Shown: positions 47,301 to 58,761, counted from the stretch's first letter. The stretch is 64,000 nt of DNA from Pagrus major (GCF_040436345.1 NC_133225.1:23354040-23418039), one strand, 5' to 3'. Program-made: numbers and translations. Notes: a model not told the origin generated them from the sequence alone.

Positions 47301-50009
47301 TCAGTGTCTCTGATTTTTACAGATGTGTGTGCAGTGCCTTTCAATGTCTCAGATACTCAAGTCATCCACGGAAGGAATGTGCATACTTTTATTTCTAGTA
47401 ATGCAAAAATAACCAGTCAGCCATACGAACTTCTTTTGCATTTTTACGTTTGGCATGATCATAGAAACATGCTTCTTTTCAACATAAAGCTACACAGTCA
47501 AATCAGTACAGTTTATATTCCAACAAATAACACAAAGTGATTCAAGGACAGCGTGACGAGCTTTTGATGACGGTGTTCGACAGCATCGGGGATATCATGT
47601 CCATCTTTGCTTTTTTAAAATTAAAAAAACTCAGACCACAAACAGACATTTCCACAACTCCACATTGTCATTTCTTTCAGTCAGTTAATTTGGCAAGAAA
47701 CACATTTGTCACATTCAGCTGCAGTTAATGGCAATAACACACATGAATGTGACTTCTAGTACCCTTTATCTCAGTACCAACAAACACCATAACCTTTACA
47801 ACAGTACCTTACATAAGCATAATCATCTGAAAGTGACCTCTGTCTGTTACGCCACGCTAACACACATCTTTCAAAGGGGAACCATGAATGTGACGGAAAA
47901 AAAAAAAATCAGCAAAATGAACAAAGCAGAGGAAACAATCTCAGCTCAAACTTTCAAGCATTAACTTTCAAAACATTCTCAAATATATTTTGGCCAAAGT
48001 CAGGTGGACAAACAGGTCAAAAGGGGAAATATTGTTACTGTTTATGGTTTCTGTGATACGTTGATCCCTTTATGTTTATCTTTAGCACATGAACACACAA
48101 TCTTTGTCTTGGATGTATAAAACATGAGGTAATAATGTTAGACAGGGATGTGACTGTCTGAGGAGCCAGGGTGTGTTTGAGTACATTCACCTCCACTTTC
48201 TGCTGCAGGAACATTATTGTATAATGTACTATATTGAAGAGTTGCACAAAAATTTGGGAAATAGTTATCCACTTCCTTGCGTACAGAGGAGGGCTGGACA
48301 TTATATCGATATTGTATTGTTAGCGTGATATAAGACTAGCCTATATTTGGTCTTAGATTTTGGATGTCTTGCAGATGTCGGTGTGAGTTACGTTGGAAAG
48401 ACGTAGTACGGGGAGCATTTGCTTATTTGTCTTTTCGTTCCAACGTAACTACAACATCTACAAGATGGTGTCTATGAGTGCTGTCTGGGAAGCTGGAACC
48501 AGGTGCTTCTTAGCTTAGCATTGCATTGCAACTGGAAACAGCTAGCCTGGCTCCAGGTAACAAAAACAGTAACAAAAAACACCAATCAGCACCTGGAAAA
48601 ATTTCAAATTAACAATTTTGTCATGTCAACATCTTGTTGGGCTTGTTTGGCTGGGAGCTGTTGCAAACAGTAAGGAGTCACTTTAAAAAAACAAGATATA
48701 AGTTGTTACTAAGTGACCTTTAGGCAGATTTAGATTCCTTTGGACAGAGTCAGGCTAGCTGTTTCCCTTTGTTTCCAGTCTTTATGCTAAGCTAGGTAAC
48801 ACGCTACAGCTATCACAATATAAGTTTTCTTAGTACCCGATTATCGTGGCCAGAAGAATTCACTATAATGATATTACTGTGATATCTATAACTTTTTTGG
48901 GGGAAAATGCTAGCAATCGAATCCATCTTTAACTTTGTTTACTGTGTGTTTTGGCTCTTTTTTGGCAAATAAATGCCGGTAAAATACAAGTGTAGGGAGG
49001 TGGAGAGGGTCTGTAACTATAACTGTAAAAAAAGAGAAAAATTACACTCCATTAATGGTGAAAAGGCAACCAGATGAACTCAAACAAAAGACTCAGAAGG
49101 TCTAATTTTCCTGGATAATTCACATGATATTATCATATGTGTATTATTAACACAATATCAATATTTCATTTTTTTAACATCACGGTTATCGCGAATGTCA
49201 TGATATCGCCGCACCCCTATAACGTGCTTGTACAGACGTGTAACGGGTTCAATTTTCTTGTCTAAATCTGCAAGAAAGCAAATAAACACATCCCCAAAAT
49301 TTTGAACAATTCTTCAAAACATACAAAATGTCTGCTCTTGTATACGCAGTGCTTCAAATAGTACACTATACAATACAATGCCCACATCTCTTCTTTGTTT
49401 TAATGCTGTACAAGGTGACACTTTGCAGTCATCATAGATATATTTGGTAACAAAGTTTGATATTTTGTCGCACATATCAAACATGACACAACTTTAGGTA
49501 TGATCTGCACAACATGTCCTACTTGTGACAATTAAAGCTCTGAAGCTGCCACCGTCGGCCTGTGAGAGTGGCACTGATATGGCTTCATTTAGAGGGAAAA
49601 CACACAGAGACTGGGTTCAAACTGAGTCACAATAGGGGTGATGTGGGAGGAGGTAGTACAGGCACATGGCCTCATGTTAGAGTCTGCAATTTAACTAAAG
49701 CCCTGTTGTTTTTGTCCAGAATGAGACGGAGAGAGATCAGAAGGAGGTCAGAGCACAACTGACAAGTGCTGCAAACATATATTTAAAGATAGTTACACAT
49801 TTTTGTTTCCCTGAAAGCAGCTTTGGTGTGACTTCCTCCGAACTTTGCAGAGCTGAGGTGGAAAAAAGCTACGTTCACAAACAAGGACCCTATACTTGTG
49901 AGATCCCGGTTTGTATTCATAACATTCAGTTTGTACTTTTATGTAATCTTCTTGAGCTCTGATTCCCCCCAATCTGATCTCGGCCTGTCTCACTCTGGAG
50001 TCAGCGGGT
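47301..50009 (-). other. nr2f6: Region downstream of nr2f6, possibly a long 3'UTR
   Basis: No reading frame of interest. An AATAAA on the minus strand at 47388-47393 could end a 2.6-kb nr2f6 3'UTR, but nothing nearer was convincing and the assignment is weak. About 48295-49220 is a repeat whose left end GGGCTGGACATTATATCGAT and right end (reverse) TAGGGGTGCGGCGATATCAT resemble the ATATCGATATTG-type elements of fish. Confidence 0.3.
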
Positions 50010-53000
50010 TCACTGTCCCGGTGCGTAGGGCCAGCTGATGGAGCTTCCTGATAGCTGCATGTCTCGGATCAGCGTCTCGATCGGTGTCTTGCCCACCAGA
50101 CGCATGAAGAAGAGCTGGGAGATGAGGTTGGCCGGCACGGCGCGCAGAGCCGGGAGGCGCAGCAGTAAACGGCCGAAGCGTTGAGGCTGGTTGGGATACT
50201 GCAACCTCTCGTACTCTGTCAGGGCCACCTGGGCCTTCTCCTGCAGGGACTCCACGTGGGCCGGGTCAGTTAGACCACATGCATCTGTAAGGCATAGACA
50301 GAGGATTTTGTCACATTTTTTATTTTACTGCTGCTTTGTTGGCGGTGCAACATGGTGGACTCTGTGGAAGACTCTAAGGTAGCAAAAACACAATGATTCC
50401 CAGTTTCAGCTCATTATACACTAATGGAAACATAAATATTATCATTATTTACATTTCTGCCAACTAAATCCTGCTAAATCTTACACAGTGGACGTTTTAA
50501 TTGACTTGTGAAGTGGTATCAATCACTTGATTGTGCCCCTTCAGTGAGGTCAGAGGTCACAGTCAGTCAAATCAAAGGATTCTTTGAGCTGGTGGAGATT
50601 TAATGTCTTACTGTCTCATAAACTTGAACCCTGTCTGACACCTCACACAGACAGTTTTGTTTTGTTTTCTATAAAGACACTCGGTGACCAGTCACGACAT
50701 CAAGTTACAGCAGTTTTCACCACTCAGATAACCTTGTAAAAACTAACCAAACCCACCTGGTGAGAAGAGTGCGATGGCTTTGAGGCAGCTGTACTCGGCC
50801 GTGTCCACCTGCAGCCTGTTCAGCTTGTCCACCTGGTCCTGGAAAACCCTGACCTGGTCCATGAAGGACACCACGCGCTCAGCGGACATGGGCGACGAGT
50901 GAAACCCAGCAGCTGCCAGCAGAGGAGCCATGTGTATGGGCAGAGCAGACTGAGCCGCGTTCAGGATGAAGAGCTCGCTCCAGCTCAGCCTCAGCAGCGC
51001 CACCTGTGTTTTTATGTAGTAGGAGAAGGACAAGAGTTACAAGTGAAAAGAAAAGAAAAGAAAAGAAAAGAAAAGAAAAGAAAAGAAAAGAAAAGAAAAG
51101 AAAAGAAAAGAAAAGGGACTGTATGTCTTGGCTGACCTGCTCTGAGACAGGCAGTTCTGGGAAGTATGGGATGTTTCTGGCCCACTCGATGGTGCTGAAG
51201 AGGAGCCGGGCAGCAAGCTCACAGATGCTGTCGATGCCCATGACGGAGCCTCCGCTCGCAGACGTCTGCATCTGTGCCTGACTGTACGGGGCCCCGTAGC
51301 GGCTGTTGGGGTACGGCTCAGCCCGGAGGAGCTGGGAGATGAGCTCTGACACCGGCTGCCCGTTGAAGTAGTCCGCCCCGATGTGACCTGGCACCGCCCC
51401 TCCAACCCCACCCGCCATCGAGTTTGGACTGATACCAGGGTGAGATGGAGGAATTCGGCCCCGCTGGACGGCTGCAGAGAGAGAGGAGAGAACAGAATGA
51501 GAATCAGATGCACTGTCTGAGAAATGGCAGATGCTTGTTGATGTTTGGAAGATGTTGGAGGAGACATTTCAACTTTCTCTGAAATTCCAAGGAATAAAAT
51601 CCATTGACTCACTTTCAGCCAAGTGATCTTGGCTGATTTGTTTAAAAAAAAATGACTAAAGGAGGAACCAAAGTACATATCCTCGACCACCATTATTTAT
51701 TAATTTCACTATTATCTCATGCACCCACTTGAAATACACATGGCTTGTGTATCACAAAATGGTGACCTCTAATTGCATTTTGATTAAAGTTCACATCCTT
51801 TATTATTGAAAGAAATATTACATTTGGTGGATTGTGCAGCCTTGGTGGTGGTTTGTCCTCCTCCTCCTCCTCCTACTGTGTTCTGTGGTTCTCTACGCTT
51901 TTGATTCAACAACTCAGGAAATTACAGCTTTTAGTTTGAGTAGTGATTGGAAGGTCGCAAAAAAATCAATTAACAACCTGAGTAACATGTAACAGAACAT
52001 AGAGCCTTTTGTCCTCATCATCATCGAAACTCATAGAAGACACATTATCGCTGTTCTGTGAAAACAACCTTGCACAAAAACATGTTTTCAGCTCTCTTTT
52101 CTATAGATATCCTAATGATTTAGCAGTACTTAAGAGGAAGGACATTTTTCTCAACCAATACAGGATAGTTTTTCTGAGAGGAAAAAAAAGATGAGTACAA
52201 GATAGAAGAAGAAGAAGAAGAATGTCCAATATTCACTCTTTTGGCTCTGTTTTGGTCTCCGCCAACCCCTGACAGAAATGTCTGTTTTTTTAGCTGCTAA
52301 ATGCTTCACTATTAGGTGTTTGCCAGGCAGTGTACAATGGATTTATCAGAGCTTTTGCTTTGTCTTTTGCTTCTGGAAACATGGCTAATGAGAGCGAACC
52401 AAAACATTGTTGTTGTGCGCCGAAAAACCAAAACATTAAGCTGAAAGATGCCACAATGGTCTCTCTCTTGACATGCAATATATCCAAAATGTATTTGTTT
52501 ACAGGTCTAATTTGCAAGAAAGGCCAGAGTTTGAAGGGGGAACTAGCTGCGACAGAGGTCAGTTTGAAGACAGTGGATACAGTACAGAGGTGATTTATAG
52601 CGGCTCCGATCAGGGCTATGACGGCTGGGACAACAAGACACGGCAGGCGGGGAAAGAGAGGTGTGCATCAGCAAAGAGCGAAAACGGTCTGTAGAGCTGG
52701 AATATTTTCACATCTTACTCAGTGAATTGAGGATTTATTTGACCAAACCCAAGCCTGTTGGCTTTGAGTTTGTTTTTGTTTATGTCAAGTTCAAATGAAG
52801 TGTGTTTTACAAAGAGTTAACAAAGGCTCGTCAAAGGCCCTGTCCACACACACAGGTATTTCTTAAAATGAAGCTTTTTTCTGTGTTTTGGTTTAAGGTC
52901 TCTGAAAACGGACCTTTTGGAAAACTCCTTCCATGGTGAAGATATTCAGAAACTCATTTTTGGAGACAAATACATTTATCAGTGTTTGTAGCATCACTGG

Positions 53001-56000
53001 CAAATGTGACATCAGAGTACGTGTTATGATATTGGAATGTTTTAGTTTGTACGGTGATGGAATGGCTGTTTTATTATTCAACTTTATATTAAGAAAGACA
53101 CAAACAGTCGATGATAAAACAATGATGGAGAGAAAAGAGAGACAAAAAGAGATTATTTCTGAAACTGTGCTAAAATGCTCTTCTGAACGGAGATATCTAA
53201 CCCTGTTTCTAATGATACCTGTGTAAAAGTGGACTAGGCCGTAGAGAGAAACTTAAATTCAGACAGTGTAGGATTTAATTTTTTGTTTAGTGAGAAAAAA
53301 AGGTGCAAATATTTCTCATTTGTTGTTATTTTGTGAGTAAATTTTATTGACTTAGACTAAGCAGCAAACTCATGGTATGAGGAGACAGGACAAGCCAGGG
53401 CTAGCAGGTTAGCATGCTAACTTCAGTGGATACCTCTGTACAGTATATAGATGTCTTTGACACACACTGTTGTTTTTTCACTTTCTGTTGATGATGTTAG
53501 GTCATTGTTTTAATGATAAACACCAAAAGTGCAAGTGCACAAAGAACAATACGTGTTGTTTTAAATTGTAGTAAATGTACTGTAGTAAAAAAATTCCAAT
53601 GGCAAAATCTCAGTTGAAGCCGTGACTTTGTGCCTCCCTGACTGGGTTAAAGGTGAAAAAGACATTTCCAGGTAATGTGGAAACAGTTCAACCTGCGTCA
53701 CGGCCACAGTCAGCATGGTTCATTAATAACCAGTCCCAATATAACCCCTGACATACTGTCACCTCAGTGCACATTATGTATGGGACAGCTCGTGGTATCC
53801 ACTGACACAGACTGAAATACAAGCACGGTTAGGTAATAGCTGACTAGAATACAATTACAAATGGGTTTGAAATAGTTTGTGATGTGCTAATGAGGAAATT
53901 AAATGAAAATAATTACGCCAGGGGAAATGGGGGTCATCTCTTCTTACTACTAATCAACCTCGCAGAAATTAAGCTAATCATAACTGTAATTAAATGGATA
54001 TATATAGTTTTCAATGGAGACATTTCAGTGAGGTTTGACGGAGCAGAAGACTGAGTCACCTCGTCAACTTGCTTGTGTCTGTTATGCAAATCCAACATGG
54101 TCGCCTCTAGTCGGCCCCGTCGTCCCTGGAGCTCAACAGCTGCAGGGAGTCGAGCACCGCCGTGAAAACATGCTTTGGTTGACAGTATAAATATTGTGCT
54201 GCGATCACTGGTAAATGTCAGCCTGTTTCTGTTGAAGCAAGCACTTTCTCAGCAAACTACCAATTTCTGGTATTTATGTTTCTGTATGTGTGTTTCTGGG
54301 TATTTGTGCATTTGTGGGTTTGCTTTGCTTTGCTTTGAGTGTTTGTACGTGAATCACAGTGCTTGTTAGTATGTAAAGGAGAGGATGTGATTAGTTTAAA
54401 TGTCAGTGCATTTCCATTTTATGATGCATTAGTCTGCTATGTTTCAGGGGGAAATGTGGTGCTTTTGATATGTTTTTGCACTCCACTATATTTATTTGAC
54501 TGTTTTTCAGAATATATTATATGAAAAATGTGATTACTTTGTAACTGTGATATAAATAAGTCAGGATTTAACTATCCTACAACATTAAAATGCTGCTTAG
54601 AGTTTACATTACACAAGTAACTAGAATGGCACTCAGTAGAGCGTATACCTCTGCCAAGGCCCAGCAGTTCCCTTTTATTCAATCTAATCAAATATCAAAT
54701 AAGAGATATTTAAATCCACTACATCACCTTTTTTTATTTGGATCCATCAAGATTCATGCGTTATTCACTGAGAAATTAACAAACATGTAAAGAAAAAAAT
54801 GTCTACACTTGCAATGTTAAAGACAGTTTATCTGGATCTGCACCAAAAGTTAATGGGGTCTACTCTGGGCCAAGACCCATCCTCCATCCAAGCTTCATGA
54901 AAATCTGTTCAGTAGTTTTTGTGTAATCCTGCTGACAAATGAACCCAAAAGACTGACACAGGTGAAAACAAAGCCTCCTTGGCAGAGGTGAAAATAAATG
55001 AAAATGTTCTTTTCTTCAGTAAAATTTAAACGGCAGCACTCTAACTTTTAAAAGTGTATGTTTACGTGGTTTCTACTTTTTCTATTTAATTAAACTGATG
55101 TTCAATGATTTATTTATTTATTTTGGCCACTTGGGGGCAGCACAACAAGCTCTAAACAGACATGACTGACATGCAGTATTATCATCTTTTAAGATGCTAC
55201 GGCCAATATGTTCATGATCAGTTGCTTATTTACACATCCAGCAGTTACGGAGCAGCATAAGTATTCATGCAGGATCAAATTACTGTCCACCAGATGAATT
55301 GAAGTCCAATATTCACACCTTTTTTTTGCTCTGTTTTGGTCTCCACCAACTCTTGATGGAAACATCTGGCTTTTTATTGATTGAAGGTTCTCAGTCATCC
55401 AGGTCATGGTACATCTAGGTGGTGTATCGTAGGCAACTGGACTTGTTTCAGCTTCTTGAAGATGTTTCACCTCTCATCCAAGAGGCTTCTTCACTTCTAA
55501 CTAACTGTCTTATGCCACCTCCATCTATGTCAAACTGGAACGACCGTCTTTGAACAGAGGAGGTGGCCTACGACATTACTTAACACCCACCTACAATGCT
55601 GTACTGAGTTCTCTCCCCAGACAGCTTAACAACCATTCACACCTGGGCTCACCTAGCCCTAGCAACCCCCATGAAGGCTGGTTTGACCAACGACCCACAA
55701 GTGGCCCTAACGACTCTGAAACTCAGAGCTCACACATGTCCTTCATGACTCTGTAAGGTCACGGAGTGTAAAAGCCTGCAACTCCAGGCCAGTTGACTAC
55801 GATACAGCACCTAGATCTGGCTTTTTAGTTGCTAAATGCTCCATCATGTTCACCTATTAGTTGCTAACTGTCTCTACCCCGTGTTTGGTCTTTACCAGGC
55901 AGTATAATGGATTTATCAGAACTTTAAAATGTATTTTTGTAGGCTAGCCCGGAAGTGAGCGGTTCCCTCGACAAAAAGCCAATGAGATTTTTTGATTGGA

Positions 56001-58761
56001 TTTTGAATCATTGTACGTTTTGCTCAGCAAGATAACTTTACAAATAAACAGCACTTTTATGATTATTGAAGCGTAAATTTAATCGCCCAAAGTAAAAAGC
56101 TAATGTTAGGCTTTAAACAAACTACATCATTTTCGCATCGAATCAACGTCACAACGACTCTTTACTATAAATTCATCAATCTACAAGTTGTAAAGCTGAG
56201 TTAGAATAGTTTGCGACTAAAGTCGGCCTGTCAATACCGACTAGTGAGTAGATGATTCTCCGTGTTCGGTGTGATGACGTTGAATCTCCCCGGCAACCTG
56301 TTAGCCGCCGCCGTTTTTAAGACATGTACACATTCATTCAAACTTGGGGTATTTACTGACATATATTTTATCATAGAACATGACGTGAAAATATCCTAAG
56401 CTTGTGGTAACCGCCAACCTTATTTCAGGCATCTAACCAAAAGCCCACCATTCCTGCGGCACTGTATTATTAAAAAACAGATGCGTGTTGCTTCTGGAAA
56501 CATGGCAAATGACAGTGAACCCAAACAGTTCAGTTGTGTGCTGTGAAAAAAACTAAATATTGAGCTAAAAAGGTCCATAGAGATGAGGGGAACTACAGAG
56601 TTATAGGTTTGTTCCCATGGAAATGACGTAGTTAGGTCTTAGACTTTTCTTCTTTAGCAGTGATTCATATGTCTGTTTAAAAAAAAAAATGCTTTTGCCT
56701 GCTGTGCTCATGGATGACAGAGTTTTCATACCTTCTTTGCGCATTCCAACACGGAAACATTTCTTCAGACGACAGTATTGGCACTGGTTGCGGTGATGCT
56801 GGTCGATTTGGCATTCTCGATTGGATCTGCACAAAGGAAAGAAAAGATAAGGTGAGTTTCCATGAAGGAAAAGAGTCCCCCCCCCCCCCCCCTCTCACTG
56901 ACCCCTGTGATGAGTGAACTGTGCGAGCTGGCGTGGCTGAAAAGCTATCAAGGCTATGACCTTTGTAAATCATCGGCCCTATACGCCCTTGTGTTGCCTT
57001 TTACAGCAGGACGAGGTCTGCCAACGTTTCACAAAGAGAGCAAGCGAGAAAGAGAGAGAGTCCTTTTCAGTCCTGGACACGACAAATTTAAAAGACACCT
57101 TCCATGTAGAGTTATGCATTATTATGTGGAAATAATAACTGTATTCAGGGGCTGAGAGTATGTCTTAGTAAGAGCAGAGAATTGAGTTGCTACGTTGTGT
57201 TCTGGTGGTGAAGAATAATGGGAATGTTGACCTTCTCAAGCAATCCATCCTCACATGACTGACCTTCAGGCCCTTCATTTCTTTTCTTTTTTTCCCCGTG
57301 GGCTGTTTGTGAGACGTATCCAAGGTTGAGAACATATTCTGGAGTGAGAAATGCTATCTGCTTCATGAATGTGACTGCCTATATAACAGCTTATATACAT
57401 AGATGGTTGCACCTACTTTAACCCCCCTCCACACACACATTTATACACAGCATTCAGAAGCACTATATATCATTTATAAGTGTTTATAACAGAGCATAAT
57501 GCCGACTGATATGTTGATTTTATACCGCCGATATGAAAACATTTCTTTTTACAGATCACAAAGCAGAAAAGATGCTTGGGGTCATTTAAAATTAAAATTT
57601 CAGTGAAGTTTATTGTTTCAGTTCGCAGCTGTCATTCTGGACAATACAGTTTACTGTAACTGCAAAATATCCTCCTTCACTGACATTATATCTTCGACAC
57701 AAGTGTTTGATAGCCACATTTAAAGAATTATTGCAAAAAAATGTGCATCTATATACGTATATTGGCCGATATATAGATATCAGGATGTGTTGTTCCCTAA
57801 AATAAAAAACAATCGAGTATCAGTCGGGCTCGAGCTATAAGCAGAAAGAATGACATTATTGTACAATATCTACCAACTTCTCTTATAAAGACACATCTTA
57901 TATTATCACAATTGTATTTTACTTTATTGTCATTAAATGTCTATACACCTGTGATTGCCCACAAAAGTTATAATTGTTCACAAATAGATTAAAGGGGCAC
58001 TATGTTGTTTTGGAGAAGAAATGCAAACTGCAGAATTTTTATATTTACAATATCAATGAGGTAATAACACAAACTCAGAATATTTATCTTATCCATATCT
58101 GAATAAACAAGCTGTTCTCAGAGGAAAATAAGGTCCCCAGAACAGAAGCTAGAAAGGTGGCAGGGTCCGCCACATATAAACAAAGTAAAACAGTATGAAA
58201 CTGTGTCGTCCTTTAAGGTCAGTTTGTCTATTCAGTTTACTCAGTCATGAAAACAAATAGAGTTTGTTTATTTAGTTTGTTTAACAACATAGTGCACCTT
58301 TAATAAACACCTATATCATCGTAGCAGAACTGCCTTATAGTGTGTTAAAAAACAACTATTCAATGCTAAGTAAAATGTCAAGTAGATTGTCAACAAAAAG
58401 ACAATATAGTTCAATAAAAACAGTGAGCAAAGTAAATGAAACGTGTGTTCAAATTATCAGCAAAATCAGTCAGATTTCCCAGCAGCCCTCACCTGCAGGA
58501 GTAGTTGAGGCTTCGTCTGATGCTCCTCTTAAAGAAGCTCTTGCAGCCCTCGCAGGTGAACACGCCGTAGTGCTTTCCGCTGGACTTGTCCCCGCACACC
58601 ACACAGTCCACCACGCAGGCCTTGTCCTCGTCCCCGACGTCCACATCGCTGCTCCCGGCCTGAGGCGAGACGTCCTCTTCCTCCCTCCTCAGGTAAGCCT
58701 TCTCCCCCAGTCCATTAGTGTCCCCGTTGGGGTTGCCCCAACCCCCGCTCACCATGGCCAT
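50010..58761 (-). CDS. nr2f6: Nuclear receptor subfamily 2 group F member 6 (COUP-TF family, EAR2), complete
   Basis: Exons in transcript order: 58493-58761, 56732-56826, 51137-51471, 50757-51003 and 50010-50284, in phase to 406 aa. The start [17 protein letters not shown] matches the NR2F6 N-terminus. The DNA-binding domain begins at about residue 53 ([19 protein letters not shown]-box CEGCKS); its second finger is in exon 2 ([19 protein letters not shown]). The hinge has [13 protein letters not shown]; the ligand-binding domain includes [38 protein letters not shown] and the C-terminal [16 protein letters not shown]2F6 is a nuclear orphan receptor that binds direct repeats of AGGTCA, usually as a repressor. 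The first in-frame ATG was used; the frame extends upstream only through a GTG. Human protein is of similar length (about 404 aa). Confidence 0.94.
51004..51136 (-). repeat. nr2f6: nr2f6 mini-intron made largely of (TTTTC)14
   Basis: The plus strand has 14 perfect AAAAG units (51046-51115), so the transcript carries (CUUUU)14 inside a 133-nt intron. The donor is CAG/GTCAGC and the acceptor AACACAG/GTGGC. The repeat fills 70 of 133 bases and lies about 40 nt upstream of the acceptor. If retained, the intron is open but shifts the frame after it. Confidence 0.95.
52222..52462 (+). repeat. Interspersed repeat B, uninterrupted copy
   Basis: Runs from GTCCAATATTCACTC through GCTCTGTTTTGGTCTCC, GGATTTATCAGA and CTTCTGGAAACATGGC to AACATTAAGCTGAAA. 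A second copy at 55303-56575 has the same order but is split by two insertions, which is how the unit was recognised. No terminal inverted repeats or coding. Confidence 0.7.
52836..53240 (+). mobile_element. MITE with GGCCxTGTCCAC inverted ends, forward copy (nr2f6 intron)
   Basis: Left end GGCCCTGTCCACACACACAG, followed by GTATTTCTT; right end on the reverse strand GGCCTAGTCCACTTTTACAC, followed by AGGTATCA. It is homologous to 3945-4261 in opposite orientation, including AAGAAAGACACAAACAG. Confidence 0.7.
53680..54145. promoter_or_regulatory. Candidate enhancer-like block in nr2f6 intron 2
   Basis: A repeat-free stretch with many homeodomain-type cores (ATTAATAA, CTAATGAG, AATTACG, CTAATCA, GTAATTAA), an AP-1 site TGAGTCA near 54052 and an octamer ATGCAAAT near 54085. 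The density of sites is suggestive of a conserved non-coding element, but no alignment is available. Confidence 0.3.
55303..56575 (+). repeat. Interspersed repeat B, copy split by two insertions
   Basis: Segments at about 55303-55376, 55828-55926 and 56481-56575 are collinear with 52222-52462. The first gap (55377-55814) has a 13-bp target duplication; the second (about 55927-56480) is a copy of the repeat at 35756-36340. Confidence 0.7.
55377..55814. mobile_element. Insertion with 13-bp target duplication inside repeat B
   Basis: The direct repeat ATCTGGCTTTTTA flanks it (55364-55376 and 55815-55827). The interior has CTTCTTGAAGATGTTTCACC and CATCCAAGAGGCTTCTTCAC, a sequence type abundant in fish genomes. 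The last about 30 bases, read in reverse, CTAGGTGCTGTATCGTAGTC, repeat a segment near the left end (CTAGGTGGTGTATCGTAGGC). A long variable duplication points to target-primed reverse transcription; the inverted end may reflect twin priming. Confidence 0.6.
57501..57832. mobile_element. MITE-like repeat with GACTGATA ends, copy 2
   Basis: Left end GCCGACTGATATGTTGATTT; right end on the reverse strand GCCCGACTGATACTCGATTG. Internal CCGATAT motifs match copy 1 at 23861-24205. Confidence 0.6.
57989..58303. mobile_element. TTAA-flanked MITE, copy 4 (nr2f6 intron 1)
   Basis: TTAA at 57989-57992 and 58300-58303. Left end AGGGGCACTATGTTGTTTTG; the right end retains only AGGTGCACTATGTTGT on the reverse strand. 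The interior matches copy 1 over AAGGTGGCAGGGTCCGCCAC. Confidence 0.75.

Larger units (their letters stand above)
51472..56731. other. nr2f6 intron 2 (5.3 kb)
   Basis: Non-coding intron with repeats at 52222-52462, 52836-53240 and 55303-56575 and a candidate regulatory block at about 53680-54145. (CCT)n lies near 51856-51872 and (AAG)n near 52206-52221. The remaining DNA shows nothing recognisable. Confidence 0.5.
56827..58492. other. nr2f6 intron 1
   Basis: Splits the two zinc-finger exons. It contains repeats at 57501-57832 (GACTGATA-ended family, copy 2) and 57989-58303 (TTAA MITE, copy 4), and a C-run at 56879-56892. Confidence 0.55.

Noticed and set aside
50879-51418. Intronless nr2f6 reading through the (TTTTC)n tract
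   Set aside because: The open frame continues into Phe/Leu/Ser repeats and then leaves the conserved frame; removing 133 bases with GT-AG ends restores the ligand-binding domain in phase.
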